DNA from: Enoplosus armatus
Taxonomy: Eukaryota > Chordata > Actinopteri > Centrarchiformes > Enoplosidae
Direction: 5' to 3'
NCBI RefSeq assembly: GCF_043641665.1
Contig: NC_092191.1
Coordinates: 3,206,001 to 3,270,000 of the forward strand
Length of the DNA stretch: 64,000 nucleotides
Shown here: positions 39,738 through 51,059 of the stretch, piece after piece
How positions within the stretch are numbered: position 1 is the first letter of the stretch
Layout: each line of letters opens with the position of its first letter
Position numbers and translations under genes: made by a program
The notes under the pieces: generated by a model
What the model was told of the DNA's origin: nothing
What the model saw: the letters and a program-made list of their open reading frames with translations, nothing else
Databases searched by the model: none

Positions 39738-42700
39738 CTAAACAGAGAGGTCGTCTGCTCTCGTTCGGTTGCTCGTTCCACTGGTTTTGCTGAATCTTCG
39801 TTTGTCCTTCTGACAGAGCCCCCCATTCGGGCAAAGCAACAGCCCGTCTGGGCCGCCGTTTTGGATCTGAGGGCAGCTGATCTTCCTGCCCCCAGGGCTG
39901 TAGCAGTTAGTGTCGGTCAGGTATCCGCCATCTTGGATCTGATGGTTACTATTCTCCTGCCATCCGGGCGAGTAGCAGCTCATCTGGAGGAGGTTGACCT
40001 CCTCCACAGCCGCAGCCATTTTGTGCTTCTCTGTCGCCATGTTCTCTGAGTTTTGTTGGTTAGCCAGACGGTGGTTGGGGAAAGGGAGGGGCAGGAAGTG
40101 CGAGGAGCCAATCACACACTGGCTGAAGTCTGGAGGTGGGGTAGACGGCGGAGGAGGAGACAGAGAAAGCTGTCGGGACAGCGAGGCGTTAGCAGGAGAG
40201 ACGGCCTTCTCTGTGAAGGAGATCTTCCTGCAATGAAGAGTTTTAGTCAGTTAACAGATATGATACAATCTCACCATAAATAATAATCGAATAGGAAACA
40301 TACTGTTTTAACTGTTCTGTGACCTGGATCCAGTGAGAGGTTGTGAAACAATGTATGTGCTTGTAGAAGTAAGCCTGCTTTAAAGTACTTAACGTACTTG
40401 CAGTTGCCTATTTATTCCCAGAAGAAGTGAGCAGTCACATTTCAGGCCTACAGCGTTTTTTTCCCCCTCATACAGTTTGGCTTTTACACTTAATTCCAGG
40501 AGGCAAAAGCTGAATCACTGAGGGTTTAAAATAGTTACAGGACTCTTGGTGTGGGAAATGTACTTTAGATTTCAAGAGCTTTGTTTACTTCAAGTTCTAC
40601 AGGACTAATACAAAGAACCTTTCTACCCACAAACCCTGCATACGCACAAATCCCTATTTATCAATCCATATGAATACCTTTCACTGTTGACCAGTAACTC
40701 AAACCCACAACTACATAACACCTTATCCCCTGCTGGCCTGAGGAAGCAAGTGAGAGGTCAGAATTACAGTCACGTCTTTAAAACTCAAACTTCACGAATA
40801 ACACAGACCTGCAGCAGCGTCTCCATGCCAGGTGATGCAGCTCGAGCACACTGAGGACCAGCGAGACGGCCGACACAGCCAGCATGAACACTATGAAGAT
40901 GTTTTTCTCTGTCGGTCTGGAGACATAACAGTTCACTGGATGTGGACACGGCCAGGCCTGCGACACAGAGGGAGAGTGTATATGACTGTAGGCCTGAATG
41001 TTATGTTTTATACATAGAATGAAATAAAACTGATTTGGATTTCTGGTTTTACCTTGCAGACATACAGAGGGTTGAGGAAGATCCCATACAGGAAGTACTG
41101 GAGACACAGAAACACCACCTGTATGGAGGTCCAATCACAGTCAGATGCATGAATTTACTGTGAGTTTTATACAGAGGTGGAAGAAGTATGCAGATCTTTT
41201 ACTTAAGTAAAAGTAGCAATACCACAGTGTAGAAATACTCTGTTACAAGTAAAAGTCAGTACCAAAGGTAAAAGTAGTCATAATGCAGAATGGCCCTCTT
41301 ACTACTATTACTATTAATAATCCACAGCAGGTGTTGGGCAGGTAGCGTAGGTCAGTGCGTTTATCAGAGCTAGTTTACTGCAAACAGCTGCCTGCTGCCT
41401 CTGGAAACGGGTGCTGAGACTGAATCATGCAGTAAATGTGCCATAAAATCAAAACAATGAGCTAAAAGAGGCCGAAGCCCTCCACAGCAGCAGTAACAGA
41501 AGCAGGGGCAGCAGCACTGACAGCAGCACTGACAGCAGCAGCAGCACACTGACAGCAGCAGCAGCACTGACAGCAGCACTGACAGCAGCAGCAGCATCTA
41601 CCTCCATGATGCTCCGTATCAGTATACTCAGTATGTAGGTCTGTAGCAGCGCTCCTCTCAGACGGATTCGACCTGCTGATGGACCATCTTCTTTTTCCTT
41701 TTTTCCGTCCTTCTCTCCTTTCCTCCCCTGTTTCTCTCCTCCTCCTCCTCCTCCTCCTCCTCCTCCTCCTCCTTCTTCACCTCCTCCCGTGTCCTCCTCT
41801 CTCCCTCCCCCCTCCTCCTCTCTGCTCCTCCTCTTCTCCTCTCTGCGAACAGTGTGCATTGCGTGGCCCATGTAGATCAGACTGGGAGTGGACACAAACA
41901 CGATCTGGAGCACCTGGGAGGAGATCAGCAAGACTTATACTTAAAGACAGTTGAATTAAAGGGTAGTGACGCTCAAAATTAAAGGACTTAACCAACTATT
42001 TTGCATGAAGCAGACAACTAACTACACTTCTAAACTACTTTACATCCTTATTGCGCTGAGATTCAGCTATGATAATTCTCTTGCAGATTTGTTTAGTTTG
42101 TTTTGTCCAAATTCCACACTTAGAGGACACTGAATGTGCGCTCCACACTGCTTCATGTTTGTCTTTCACGTTTCGATTTAAGGAGGATTTGTCTTTCAGT
42201 GCAGCCAGTTTAGTATGAAAATCGCTGCAATGGTAATGGTGAGACTTGAAAGTCAGAACATCTCCAGGAGCCACGTCGCTGTTGAAAAGTTAAATTAGGT
42301 TGTTTTTGTTTTAAAAAGGTGGTTCACAAATCCTGATGTAGCACACAAAGATAAGGTTTTTTTTTTAAAAAAAGGACTTAGTTAGTGTTAGCTGTGATTA
42401 AAAAAAAGGACTCAGCAGCTGCAAGTTATGTACTAAAATGAAAGGCATGAAACAGCAAATCAAATTATAAAACGTGGTATATGTGGTTTGTAGTTAACAG
42501 GTTAAAACATTCATAACAAGAAGTGCGGTCCTTAAAATCAGTTGATATTACACCAAAACATCTCATATATATATATCACATGAGGTTTATATATATTACC
42601 CAGTATCGTATATGTGCTATAGGGAAAGCTTGATCGTAACAGACGTTCTCGCAGCCCGGCTGCTCAGTGTCACAGTCGAAATCTTCCTGTTCGTCTCCCC

Positions 42701-43494
42701 ACGACGACTCGGCGGCCGTCCCGAGCACCAGGATACGGAAGATAAACAGGATGGTCAGCCACACCTGTGGTGCGAAAAACAACAAAGAGGGTGTACAGAA
42801 AGATATATATCAATCCCTCAGAAACAATGACATGGAAATATAGTAGACGCTGTGTTGAAATTATGAAGTAATGAGGACTTTTTATAGAAGAACAAGATTT
42901 GAAAAGGCCATAAAAAGTCTGAACAAATGTGGGTGAAAGTTAGTATGAAGATCGAATGGTTGAACAGTCCATTACATGTTTCTCTTGCATTTTGAGTCAT
43001 GGATAATAAAATTGAAATTAAATTAAATAGAGGAGAAATGATTTAGCGGCTCTCATGACACCCTCATGAAAATATTAACGTAAGATAAGAAGAATAGCTA
43101 TTGGTGTTATTTTAGAGGGAGTTACGAACATAATTTTAAGACTTAATGGGGTTTTTTCTGGGGTTGTACAATGTAAATAAACACACCTATCTGACATAAA
43201 CTTTATATCTGTTATTATTATAATGTATAGGACAGAAGTGATGGGTCAGGATACACATAATGAAAACAGGATGATTTAGAAATATATGAATGTTTTATTT
43301 TGAGTGTCTGTTTACCTTTTTTTCCAGCATGTGCAGAGGAAGTCAGGCTGGTGCCATGCTGGCTTGCATGCCATGTTTGCCGTGTGTGTGTGAGTGTGTG
43401 TGTGTGAGTGTGTGTGTATTTATACCTTTCCAACAGAGGTAGAATGCTCCTGTACTTCCTCCAGGAAGTTTCCCAGCAGGCTCCAGTCTGCCAT
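39738..43494 (-). CDS. gja5: Connexin of the GJA5 (connexin-40) type, six coding exons
   Basis: Gap-junction channel subunit of the plasma membrane. Exons on the minus strand: 43494-43426, 42764-42600, 41913-41602, 41118-41053, 40957-40809, 40227-39738; 1251 bases, 416 aa. They join in frame with intron phases 0, 0, 0, 0, 2, and every border is GT/AG. Start [18 protein letters not shown]. First loop has the C-x6-C-x3-C pattern in [12 protein letters not shown]; second loop has C-x4-C-x5-C across the exon 4/5 border, then [14 protein letters not shown]5 marks are [24 protein letters not shown] and the tail DKRRFSK...ADDLSV. The cytoplasmic loop is enlarged by Glu/Gly repeats including 12 Gly in a row. 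Most GJA connexins have one uninterrupted coding exon, so this structure is odd. Which teleost gja5 paralogue it is cannot be settled here; confidence is lower for the exact name than for a connexin. Confidence 0.9.
41175..41295 (+). repeat. ACTTAAGTAAAAGTA-family repeat, copy 2
   Basis: Begins GAGGTGGAAGAAGTATGCAG and continues TTTTACTTAAGTAAAAGTAG, AATACCACAGTGTAGAAATACTC and ACAAGTAAAAGTCAG. It lies between the third and fourth coding exons of the connexin. Confidence 0.8.
41508..41600. repeat. CAG/CTG minisatellite next to the connexin exon 3 donor
   Basis: About seven units of GCAGCAGCACTGACA type, with variants. On the coding strand the array starts directly after the exon 3 splice donor (gtagat at 41601-41596), so it is intronic. 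If splicing failed, the array would be translated in frame as alternating Ala/Val-rich sequence. Confidence 0.85.
41735..41775. repeat. Coding (GGA)n in the connexin cytoplasmic loop
   Basis: TCC repeats on the plus strand are GGA codons on the connexin strand and encode the run of 12 glycines, in exon 3. The flanks are similarly purine-rich (Glu, Arg, Gly). This is a microsatellite inside a coding exon. Confidence 0.9.
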
Positions 43495-43499
43495 GACCG

Positions 43500-44367
43500 G
43501 TTAGAGGCTCAGCTCCGATTGTCTCTCAGCAGTCGCTCTGCAGGTACGAGACTCACCTGAGGAACAGAGAGTACATCAGGTGTCGTGTCTGCAGCGGAGT
43601 CAGGTGGCTCATTTGTTGTATTTAGGCTTCTTGTAGTCTCATCACAAAAGACAGAAAGTTGTATGTTAGTTGTAAATGTTATGGAGACATCCCCCCTTAA
43701 ATGCTGTTATACTGATGTATATCTTCAATCTTTTATATTTTCAATTAACTTTGGGACTTATTTTATGTAAAACATGATTTCTGCTTTTGGTGCATCTATT
43801 GTCACGTCTCTACTTTTGTCTTTTGTCTGTCTAGTATTTCCCACATTTCCCAGAGAGCCTATCAACAAAACTCAGATAATAAAATAGTGTGAAAACGTCT
43901 TCAGCAGAGAAAAAGCACCATTAAATGTGCGTCACCTGTTTGTGTGTTATATTTAACTTTAAATCTGTTTTGATAGAATACATCACATTGGCACAAGCAT
44001 ACACATTTAAGAGCGTTCATAGAAACAGTCGCTTTTAACTTCGAAGATCGACCGTTATCAGGAAACAGGTCTCAGATCTGTGAGGACGATAAGGAGACTG
44101 GAATGCTCAAATGAGTACAATCATAAATGCCATATTTCCGCCACGTTTTCCACATCGTTTGTTCTTTTAATGGCGTTATCTCATTGCGCCTTCTTCCTCT
44201 CCGAGTGTGTGTGTGTTCTTGTAGTATCTTGACCCTGTGACCCTCTCTCCACCGCTGCCCTGACCCCATTAATAAAAACGTCTGTGCCCATGTCTCAGTT
44301 TAGCTTCACTCTCGGTTCCCACACTGTCCTCCGTCTGTCTCTGGGGAAGGAAAACTAGACGTCTACT

Positions 44368-44424
<57 letters not shown>

Positions 44425-45040
44425 TGCTACTATTCTTGGAGTTAAATAAGTGTTTGTCCTGAGAAAGTTCTTGCTAATGATCAGTAAATTTCATGGTAAT
44501 CGGACTGCATGCTACGTTCCAGTGATGTTGTGTTTGGTATTAATGACTTCATTAGAGAAAATGTTCCCATATAGTTGTGACGTTCTGTAAACTGACTCTT
44601 TTTTTACTTTCCTTTTAATGGCTGTATGTCGCCCACTTCACTGGCATGCAGATGAACCTGCAGTGTTTTTAAAGTTGTCTGAGATCGATGATCCAACATA
44701 GTGATCGTGTTGTCTCCTTTACCAACTGGTTGAAGTTGAATTTGCAAGCAGGAAGTGTTTTGAACAGTCTTGATTATTTGTTGCTCATTGGGTCAACATA
44801 CAATACTTCATACTGGATGCTCATTTTACTTCTTAATCTTGTCTCTTTTTTTTTTTTTTTACAATGACATGTCATTTTGTATAGTTTTGTTTATCCTAAA
44901 AGGTTACTGTCGTTAATGAAAACTTCCTACTCCTCATTATTCTCACTCATAGCTCATGTCGCCGATCACTTCATTAACTGTATCTTGCTATAGATTCTCT
45001 GCCTTTCCCATTTCTATGTAATTTATAGATTACTTCAATT
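43500..45040. other. Upstream flank of the connexin
   Basis: No coding exon seen. A 49-base CA tract occupies 44371-44419. On the minus strand CTCAG/GTGAGT at 43557-43550 is a strong donor consensus, but it lies only about 60 bases before the ATG with no room for an intron, so the connexin's 5' exon structure is unresolved. Confidence 0.4.
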
Positions 45041-45049
45041 AGCTTCTTA

Positions 45050-45210
45050 GGCTACATTCAGACCAGGCTTGTGCGGTGGTGTGGGAACTCTGGAGCTCCG
45101 ACGTCGGGTTGCATTTCCCCTCACGGTCACCACTGCCTGTCGAGACTGACTACCTCATTCAAGTGAGTGGGACGACTGGTGTGTTCGCCTCGTTTGGTCT
45201 GAATGCAGCC
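45050..45210. mobile_element. PIF/Harbinger-like MITE, 161 bases
   Basis: Termini are GGCTACATTCAGACCA and its near-perfect inverse TGGTCTGAATGCAGCC (one mismatch in 16). The element is flanked on both sides by TTA (45047-45049 and 45211-45213), which fits the 3-base TWA target duplication of PIF/Harbinger transposons. It has no coding capacity and is therefore non-autonomous. Borders are read directly; the superfamily is inferred from the target duplication. Confidence 0.7.
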
Positions 45211-45417
45211 TTACTGTAACTTTTTTACAGCATGTTTCATAAGGTTCATTGATCAAAGCGTCCTAATTTCTGCCTGCAGAGAGAAAACAGATAAAACCAC
45301 ATCTTTAGCTTTAACTCTAAGAGTTTAATATCAGATCTGGGATATTTTTTTGATATCAAATATCTCTTAAATGCCCCTCCTTTCCTGTTTTTGTGAAACC
45401 CAAATGCTTTGAACAAG

Positions 45418-45418
<1 letters not shown>

Positions 45419-45473
<55 letters not shown>

Positions 45474-45619
45474 CAGTGTGTATTTGTGTCTTTCACAAGT
45501 GCTCCCAGCATCATTAATAACAATATTACTTCCTTGTATAGACTTTCGCCTGACCTTTACGTGCATATGTGTGTATGTGTGTGCGCGCGTGTGTATGTGT
45601 GTGTGTGTGTGTGTGCGTG

Positions 45620-45660
<41 letters not shown>

Positions 45661-45700
45661 CCAGCACTCAGTATTGTTCTGCATCCTGTCTTGATAACGG

Positions 45701-45737
<37 letters not shown>
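45419..45737. repeat. TG and CA microsatellite pair
   Basis: TG tracts at 45419-45471 and 45567-45660 (with GC interruptions) are followed by an AC tract at 45702-45737. The opposite-orientation tracts could pair as a hairpin. Frames through them give Cys-Val or His-Thr runs and are not genes. Confidence 0.9.
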
Positions 45738-45738
<1 letters not shown>

Positions 45739-46094
45739 TGCTGGTTTACAATAATGAATGATAAACCGTTGACATCGTTCAGACCTGAGGATGTTTTAGT
45801 CCGATAATAAACTTTATTTATAACTTACACTATTAATATTCAGATATTGAAGATTTTAATAGGTCAACATGATAAATATGTGAGACATAAATCAAAAGCT
45901 GGGGAATTAATTTAGAAACAAAGCCAACCAACAACATTTACAATGTGATATTAGTAGGTCTTTAGTTTGTTTGTTGAATGAATTTGAATATCAGACATCG
46001 CAGACGTGCTTCGTTTATAATGACAGCGGCTCTGCCTGTTAATCTGTGATGGTTTTCTATCTTCTTTGAATATTTCTGCATTTAGTTATTTTTT

Positions 46095-46195
46095 ATGACC
46101 ATTTTAACGTATGTAAAGTGTCTTTGAGTACCCTGAAAAGCACTCTATAAATAAAATGTACAATTATTATTATTGTTATTATTATTATTCATAGG
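46095..46195 (+). mobile_element. Retroposon 3' tail
   Basis: GTAAAGTGTCTTTGAGTACC, then GAAAAGCACTCTATAAATAAAATG and an ATT repeat is the characteristic 3' end of fish L2-type LINEs and the SINEs that share their tails. Only the tail is present. Confidence 0.6.
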
Positions 46196-46242
46196 CCTAA
46201 CACTGTAAAGATGCACTGGAGAAATTAGAGTTTGCTGTCTCC

Positions 46243-46300
46243 AGTGGTGGAAGAAGTATTCAGATCCTTTACTTAAGTAAAAGTACTAATACCTTTCATT
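46243..46300 (+). repeat. ACTTAAGTAAAAGTA-family repeat, copy 3
   Basis: GTGGTGGAAGAAGTATTCAG followed by CCTTTACTTAAGTAAAAGTA. This is a short 5' portion of the family; the rest has been lost or replaced. Confidence 0.8.
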
Positions 46301-47149
46301 GTGTTTTCAGCTTTGACGATGCATTTTCCAGCTGATCCAAGGGGTGTTTAAATAGTTTATTTCGTTTAACAAGTATGAGAATTTTCTCAGCCTGTAGAGG
46401 AACACTTCATCCTTCAGTTTATCACAAACATTCAAATTCAAAATAAATGCTTTTCACTGGACAGAAAGGGTATTAAAAAAACACTATAATCTGAAGAGTA
46501 ACTAAAACTGTCAGACAAATGTAGTGCAGTACCAAGTACAATGTTTGTCTCTGTGATGTAGTGGAGTAGAAGTATAAAGATGCAGAAAATAGAACCTTAT
46601 ATTTGTACTTACGTATAGTACTTGTAAATGGGTAAATGCACAAATGTTGTATGCAGCACGTTGTGTTAAAGGATCCACCTGCCGGACACATCAAACACTT
46701 TACCTGTTTTAGGATGCAGAAGCAGGAAGTCACAGTAGTCCTGAGAAAATCTTGACAAAGTTGGTAAAGTGGCCGCTCTCCTCTTCCTCAGCAGATATTG
46801 ATGAGGTGCCTTTGAGCAAGGCCTGTCTCCCCTTCCACTGATCTTCAGCGGCCAGCAGCAGAAGACGTTTGTATGAGAGGAGGTCGCACGGGTCCAGATG
46901 TCCTCCAGTTGTCTCAGGTATAAACTATCAGCGTATTACTGTCTTCTTCTACTCGCAAATTTGCGTGTTGTTGTCCAACTTAAGCTGCTGGGTCTGAACT
47001 TGAGAGTTCAGAGAGACGCAGAGACGAACAGATGAACAAATGTAGATGTAAAAGTTGAGTTGACAGCGAGACAGACGGTCCAGCAGAAGACAGATGAGAA
47101 CAGTTTGTGTCCAGAAGTCTGAACTGAAATATGTGAGACTGTAGTTTGT

Positions 47150-47188
47150 ACCAGCCTCTCTCTCTCTCTCTCTCTCTCTCTCCCCCAG

Positions 47189-47222
<34 letters not shown>

Positions 47223-47227
47223 CCCAG

Positions 47228-47269
<42 letters not shown>

Positions 47270-47273
47270 CCAG

Positions 47274-47307
<34 letters not shown>

Positions 47308-47312
47308 CCCAG

Positions 47313-47348
<36 letters not shown>

Positions 47349-47355
47349 CCCCCAG

Positions 47356-47389
<34 letters not shown>

Positions 47390-47394
47390 CCCAG

Positions 47395-47434
<40 letters not shown>

Positions 47435-47436
47435 AG

Positions 47437-47470
<34 letters not shown>

Positions 47471-47475
47471 CCCAG

Positions 47476-47513
<38 letters not shown>

Positions 47514-47554
47514 CCCCCAGCCTCTCTCTCTCTCTCTCTCTCTCTCTCCCCCCA

Positions 47555-47612
<58 letters not shown>
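47150..47612. repeat. CT-rich minisatellite with CCCCCAGCC spacers
   Basis: About eleven CT tracts of 20-35 bases are separated by C-runs ending CAGCC. The CAGCC words sit near 47187, 47226, 47272, 47311, 47354, 47393, 47435, 47474, 47519 and 47554, a period of roughly 39-46 bases. Open frames of 190-240 codons on both strands here are artefacts of the dinucleotide repeat (Arg-Glu or Ser-Leu runs). Confidence 0.9.
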
Positions 47613-47613
<1 letters not shown>

Positions 47614-48093
47614 CCTCTCCATCGTCTACATCTGCAGCAGAGGAAGTGGGCCTGGTGCCTCGCTGCCTGCTATTCAACTCTTATGTATGTGCATGTGTGT
47701 GTGTTTGTGGTGTCTGGCATCTAAAGGAAGTCAGATATTGTATTAGGACACAATGGCTGCAGGTCCCAGTCCTGCATTCCTCCGTGTCACTCTATTCTTC
47801 TCTATATGTCTCTCTTTGTCTCTCCGTTCGGTCGACTGAGAACAAACTTAAGTTTAAAATCCACAAACAACAGTTTATACCTTCCATCTGCACTGTTGTT
47901 GCAAAGTTTTTGAATTCATTTTGCCAAAATTTTAAGCCAATTTCCAAAAAGCCAGTAAACCAATCACCAAATAATCATTGCTTCCATCAACTAGTGCTGA
48001 ATACAGATATTAATACTAATAATAGTGAATAATTTAAAGAGCAGCAACTGTAACTCTCAGTAATTCATCACGTTAATTTTTGCCTTTCACTCA

Positions 48094-48575
48094 AAGGAAT
48101 AGTTTGACATTTTTGAAATATGCTTTTTCTTGCCAAGAGTTAGATGAGAAGCTTGATACCACTTTCACATCTGTCTGTTCAGCTGGTTAGCTTAGCTTAG
48201 CATAAAGACTGGAAACAGATGGAAACAGCTAGCCTATCAGTAACTCTCAAGCTCACTAGTTACATGTGAAAAACTGAAGTTTAAAAACAACAACTTGTGG
48301 TCTTTGGGAGGGGGGGGGGGTCATGTGCCGGACTATTTTATGGCCGGGCACAGTGACCTCCTGGAGTCTCTGGTTGCCTGTCAACTACTCAGAGACAGGT
48401 AATGTGGTTTTGTTGTCTCTGGATAGAGCCAGGCTACCTGTTTCTCCTGTTTCAGCTCTTTATACTTAGCTAAGCTAACTGGCTGTAGCTTCATATCTAC
48501 TGTGCAAACTTGAAAGTGGTGTCAATCTTCTCATCTTACTCTCGACGTATTTCCAAAAATGTTGTACTATTCCTT
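48094..48575. mobile_element. Fold-back MITE with long inverted termini
   Basis: The left end AAGGAATAGTTTGACATTTT, running on to ACCACTTTCAC near 48168, is mirrored by the right end from GAAAGTGGTGTCAATCTTCTC to AATGTTGTACTATTCCTT. The imperfect inverted arms are about 70 bases each. The interior has the GCTTAGCTTAGC-type words and a G-run (48308-48319). No transposase frame. I could not identify a clear target duplication, so the superfamily is left open. Confidence 0.7.
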
Positions 48576-48579
48576 CAAT

Positions 48580-50817
48580 ATGAAATGTTATGTTACTTTC
48601 ATGAATTTTTGCGTTTGTTTACATGATTGTATGTGAAGTTTCTGCAGCGTCTGTTTTTCTTCTTTGTTTTTGGGTGTATATAGTCTATATACTGCTGAAT
48701 ATAAAAGAAGAAGAAGAAGAAGAGCCTTTTTGTAATCAATACTCCCTCTTTTATTTGTTGTGTGTTCACAGTTTATAACAGAAAATTCAAAACGGGCACA
48801 CGAGCAGCTTCTGGACTTTCCAAAAAACACAATAGTCAGTTATGATGTGGGAAGCCGGTGAGGGATCACATCCTCCAGCTGGTTGGTCAGGGCCCCTGCA
48901 GATAATGTTATTTAGGTATCCCCCTTTCCTTTTGTTGCTTCATTTCATTTCAATTAATTTCACTGTGGCTCAAGTTCAGTTTTATTCTACTCAGGGAACT
49001 CAATTATTTGTCAAAACATAAAGAAACAATAAATAAAATAACACAACATGTCATGTAAGTCACAGCAGACTCACGGTGCAGTAACCAGTTCACAAAAGCA
49101 GAGAGGGGTTAAATGTTGCGACAGAATTTTACTTGAGGCTTCTTTTTTCAGCATGGAAAATTTGTGGAGGATGCGTCTTTTTTCCACAGAACTTGTGATA
49201 GTGTCAAATGGACACTGGTTTCCTCCAGGCACTTATCAGTGTGCGTGTTTTAGTGAAGATCAGAGTTCCCCTCGATTCATCTGAAACAGTGGTTTCACCA
49301 TGTGATACTAAAAAACATGCTGGCAAACAACAATACATAACCAGAAGCTCTTTAGTTTCCACCAAATACAATACAGACAACTTTATTAATCTCACGAGGG
49401 GCAGTTTGTTTGGAGCAGCTTGTGCACAAAAACACAGTGACATACATGATAATGATAAATGATCTGACAGTCTGTCAAATGTACGAAAATGTAGGACATC
49501 GACCTGCGTGTCAGTGACAGTGAATTAACAGCGGGTGGTTTATGAATGAAGTGATGCCATTCAGCTTTAAGAAGCATGTCTCAACTTGATCCTCTGCCAC
49601 GTTTAATTAAAATGATGGTCGTGACTCTCCTCTGGGGTAAACGGGGACGATAAAACTCTAGAAAGCTGCAGATTCTCAGAAAGATAACTTTTTTAATGAT
49701 TTTTGATTTTGAGGTGACCTTTTCATCAAAGCTGAACTTTTAAACAGGAATATATGCTATGTCCTCAGACACTGCAGCATTGATAAACGAGGCTTTGTTT
49801 CGTTCCAAACAGCTTCAGGTGATTCGAGCTCGTGCCCAACATCACAACAAAACTTTGTGTGGAAGTATTTGCCATCCAGAGGTGAATTTGGAAAACCTTG
49901 ATCCACCAAACGTGTTGCCTTTAATTTTCTTGTTATTTGTTATAAACTTAGTCGGTTGAACTTGCAGATTTTAAAATATTTGACTCACTGAGAATTCAAA
50001 CCTGCGATATTTGATTTAAAACAAACGCTTCTGGGACATTTTGCTTGACATATTATACAGGAGAAGAAACCAAAATATATCTAAAGCATCAGATTCTGTG
50101 TGCTTTGTTTTAGTCTATTCATTTATTTATATTTGCACAGGTAATTAAATTGTGTCATAAATATTCATTAAAAGGTAAAAATATACATTCTCTTATCATA
50201 TTAATGTATAATAGCATTATTTGACACTGGGTCAAATTGGGTTAATTCAAAGTATATAAATATGTAAAGTATATTTAATTTCATTAATTCTGCTCGCTGC
50301 AGATAAAAGAGCCTCAACAGAATAAAACTACTTTATATATTAACATTGCATTTACGGATAAACTGCCACGGAGTCATGGGAGCTAACTGTAAAGTTTATA
50401 GGACGTTATTTCAGTTTATGAATGACTACTGAACTGTCATAGTTCATAAACGAATTAAAAGACAGCTTCGCCCTCCGGGAATCATGTTCATAGAATTTTA
50501 CACTTTCATCATGTAATTGAACTCTTTTTAATGTTGTTTGTGAAGAATATCATGATGCTTTGTGCTGAAACAACAGTCATTTAAGTAATTTATCAAGCAA
50601 AAATGTCAAACCTTCTCTGGTTTGAGCTTCTGAGCTGATGATTTGCTGCTTTTATTGTGAAATTAATATCTTAAGAACTTGTGATGGGCATCTTATACAA
50701 AAAACAATTCATGAAAAAACAACCAAAACATTAACTGATAGTGAAATGTACAATTTATTTCAGCCCTAGGGCTTTATAAATGATGTTTGAAAGGTTTTTG
50801 AGCCTGAAACACATCAG

Positions 50818-50865
<48 letters not shown>

Positions 50866-51015
50866 AGGCATGCTTGTTATTGTGGTGAAGTCCTGGACTA
50901 ATAATGGATCATCTCATCAATGATGTAGAGACATGAAGAGAGTGTGAGCAGACCTTTACTTCATGTCATCAACTCTTGTGATCATCATCATCACATACGT
51001 GTGTATCTGTGTGCG

Positions 51016-51059
<44 letters not shown>

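Noticed and set aside
43550..43560. Strong minus-strand donor consensus just upstream of the connexin ATG
   Set aside because: Next acceptor-like sites lie only 15-40 bases away, too close for an intron, so it was not used in the model.
45246..45807. Open frames of 120-160 codons with Cys-Val and His-Thr runs
   Set aside because: Produced by TG and CA microsatellites; no sequence outside the repeat resembles a protein.
46949..47724. Long open frames (190-240 codons) of Arg-Glu or Ser-Leu repeats on both strands
   Set aside because: They are translations of a CT/GA dinucleotide minisatellite, open in several frames at once, with no splice or start context.
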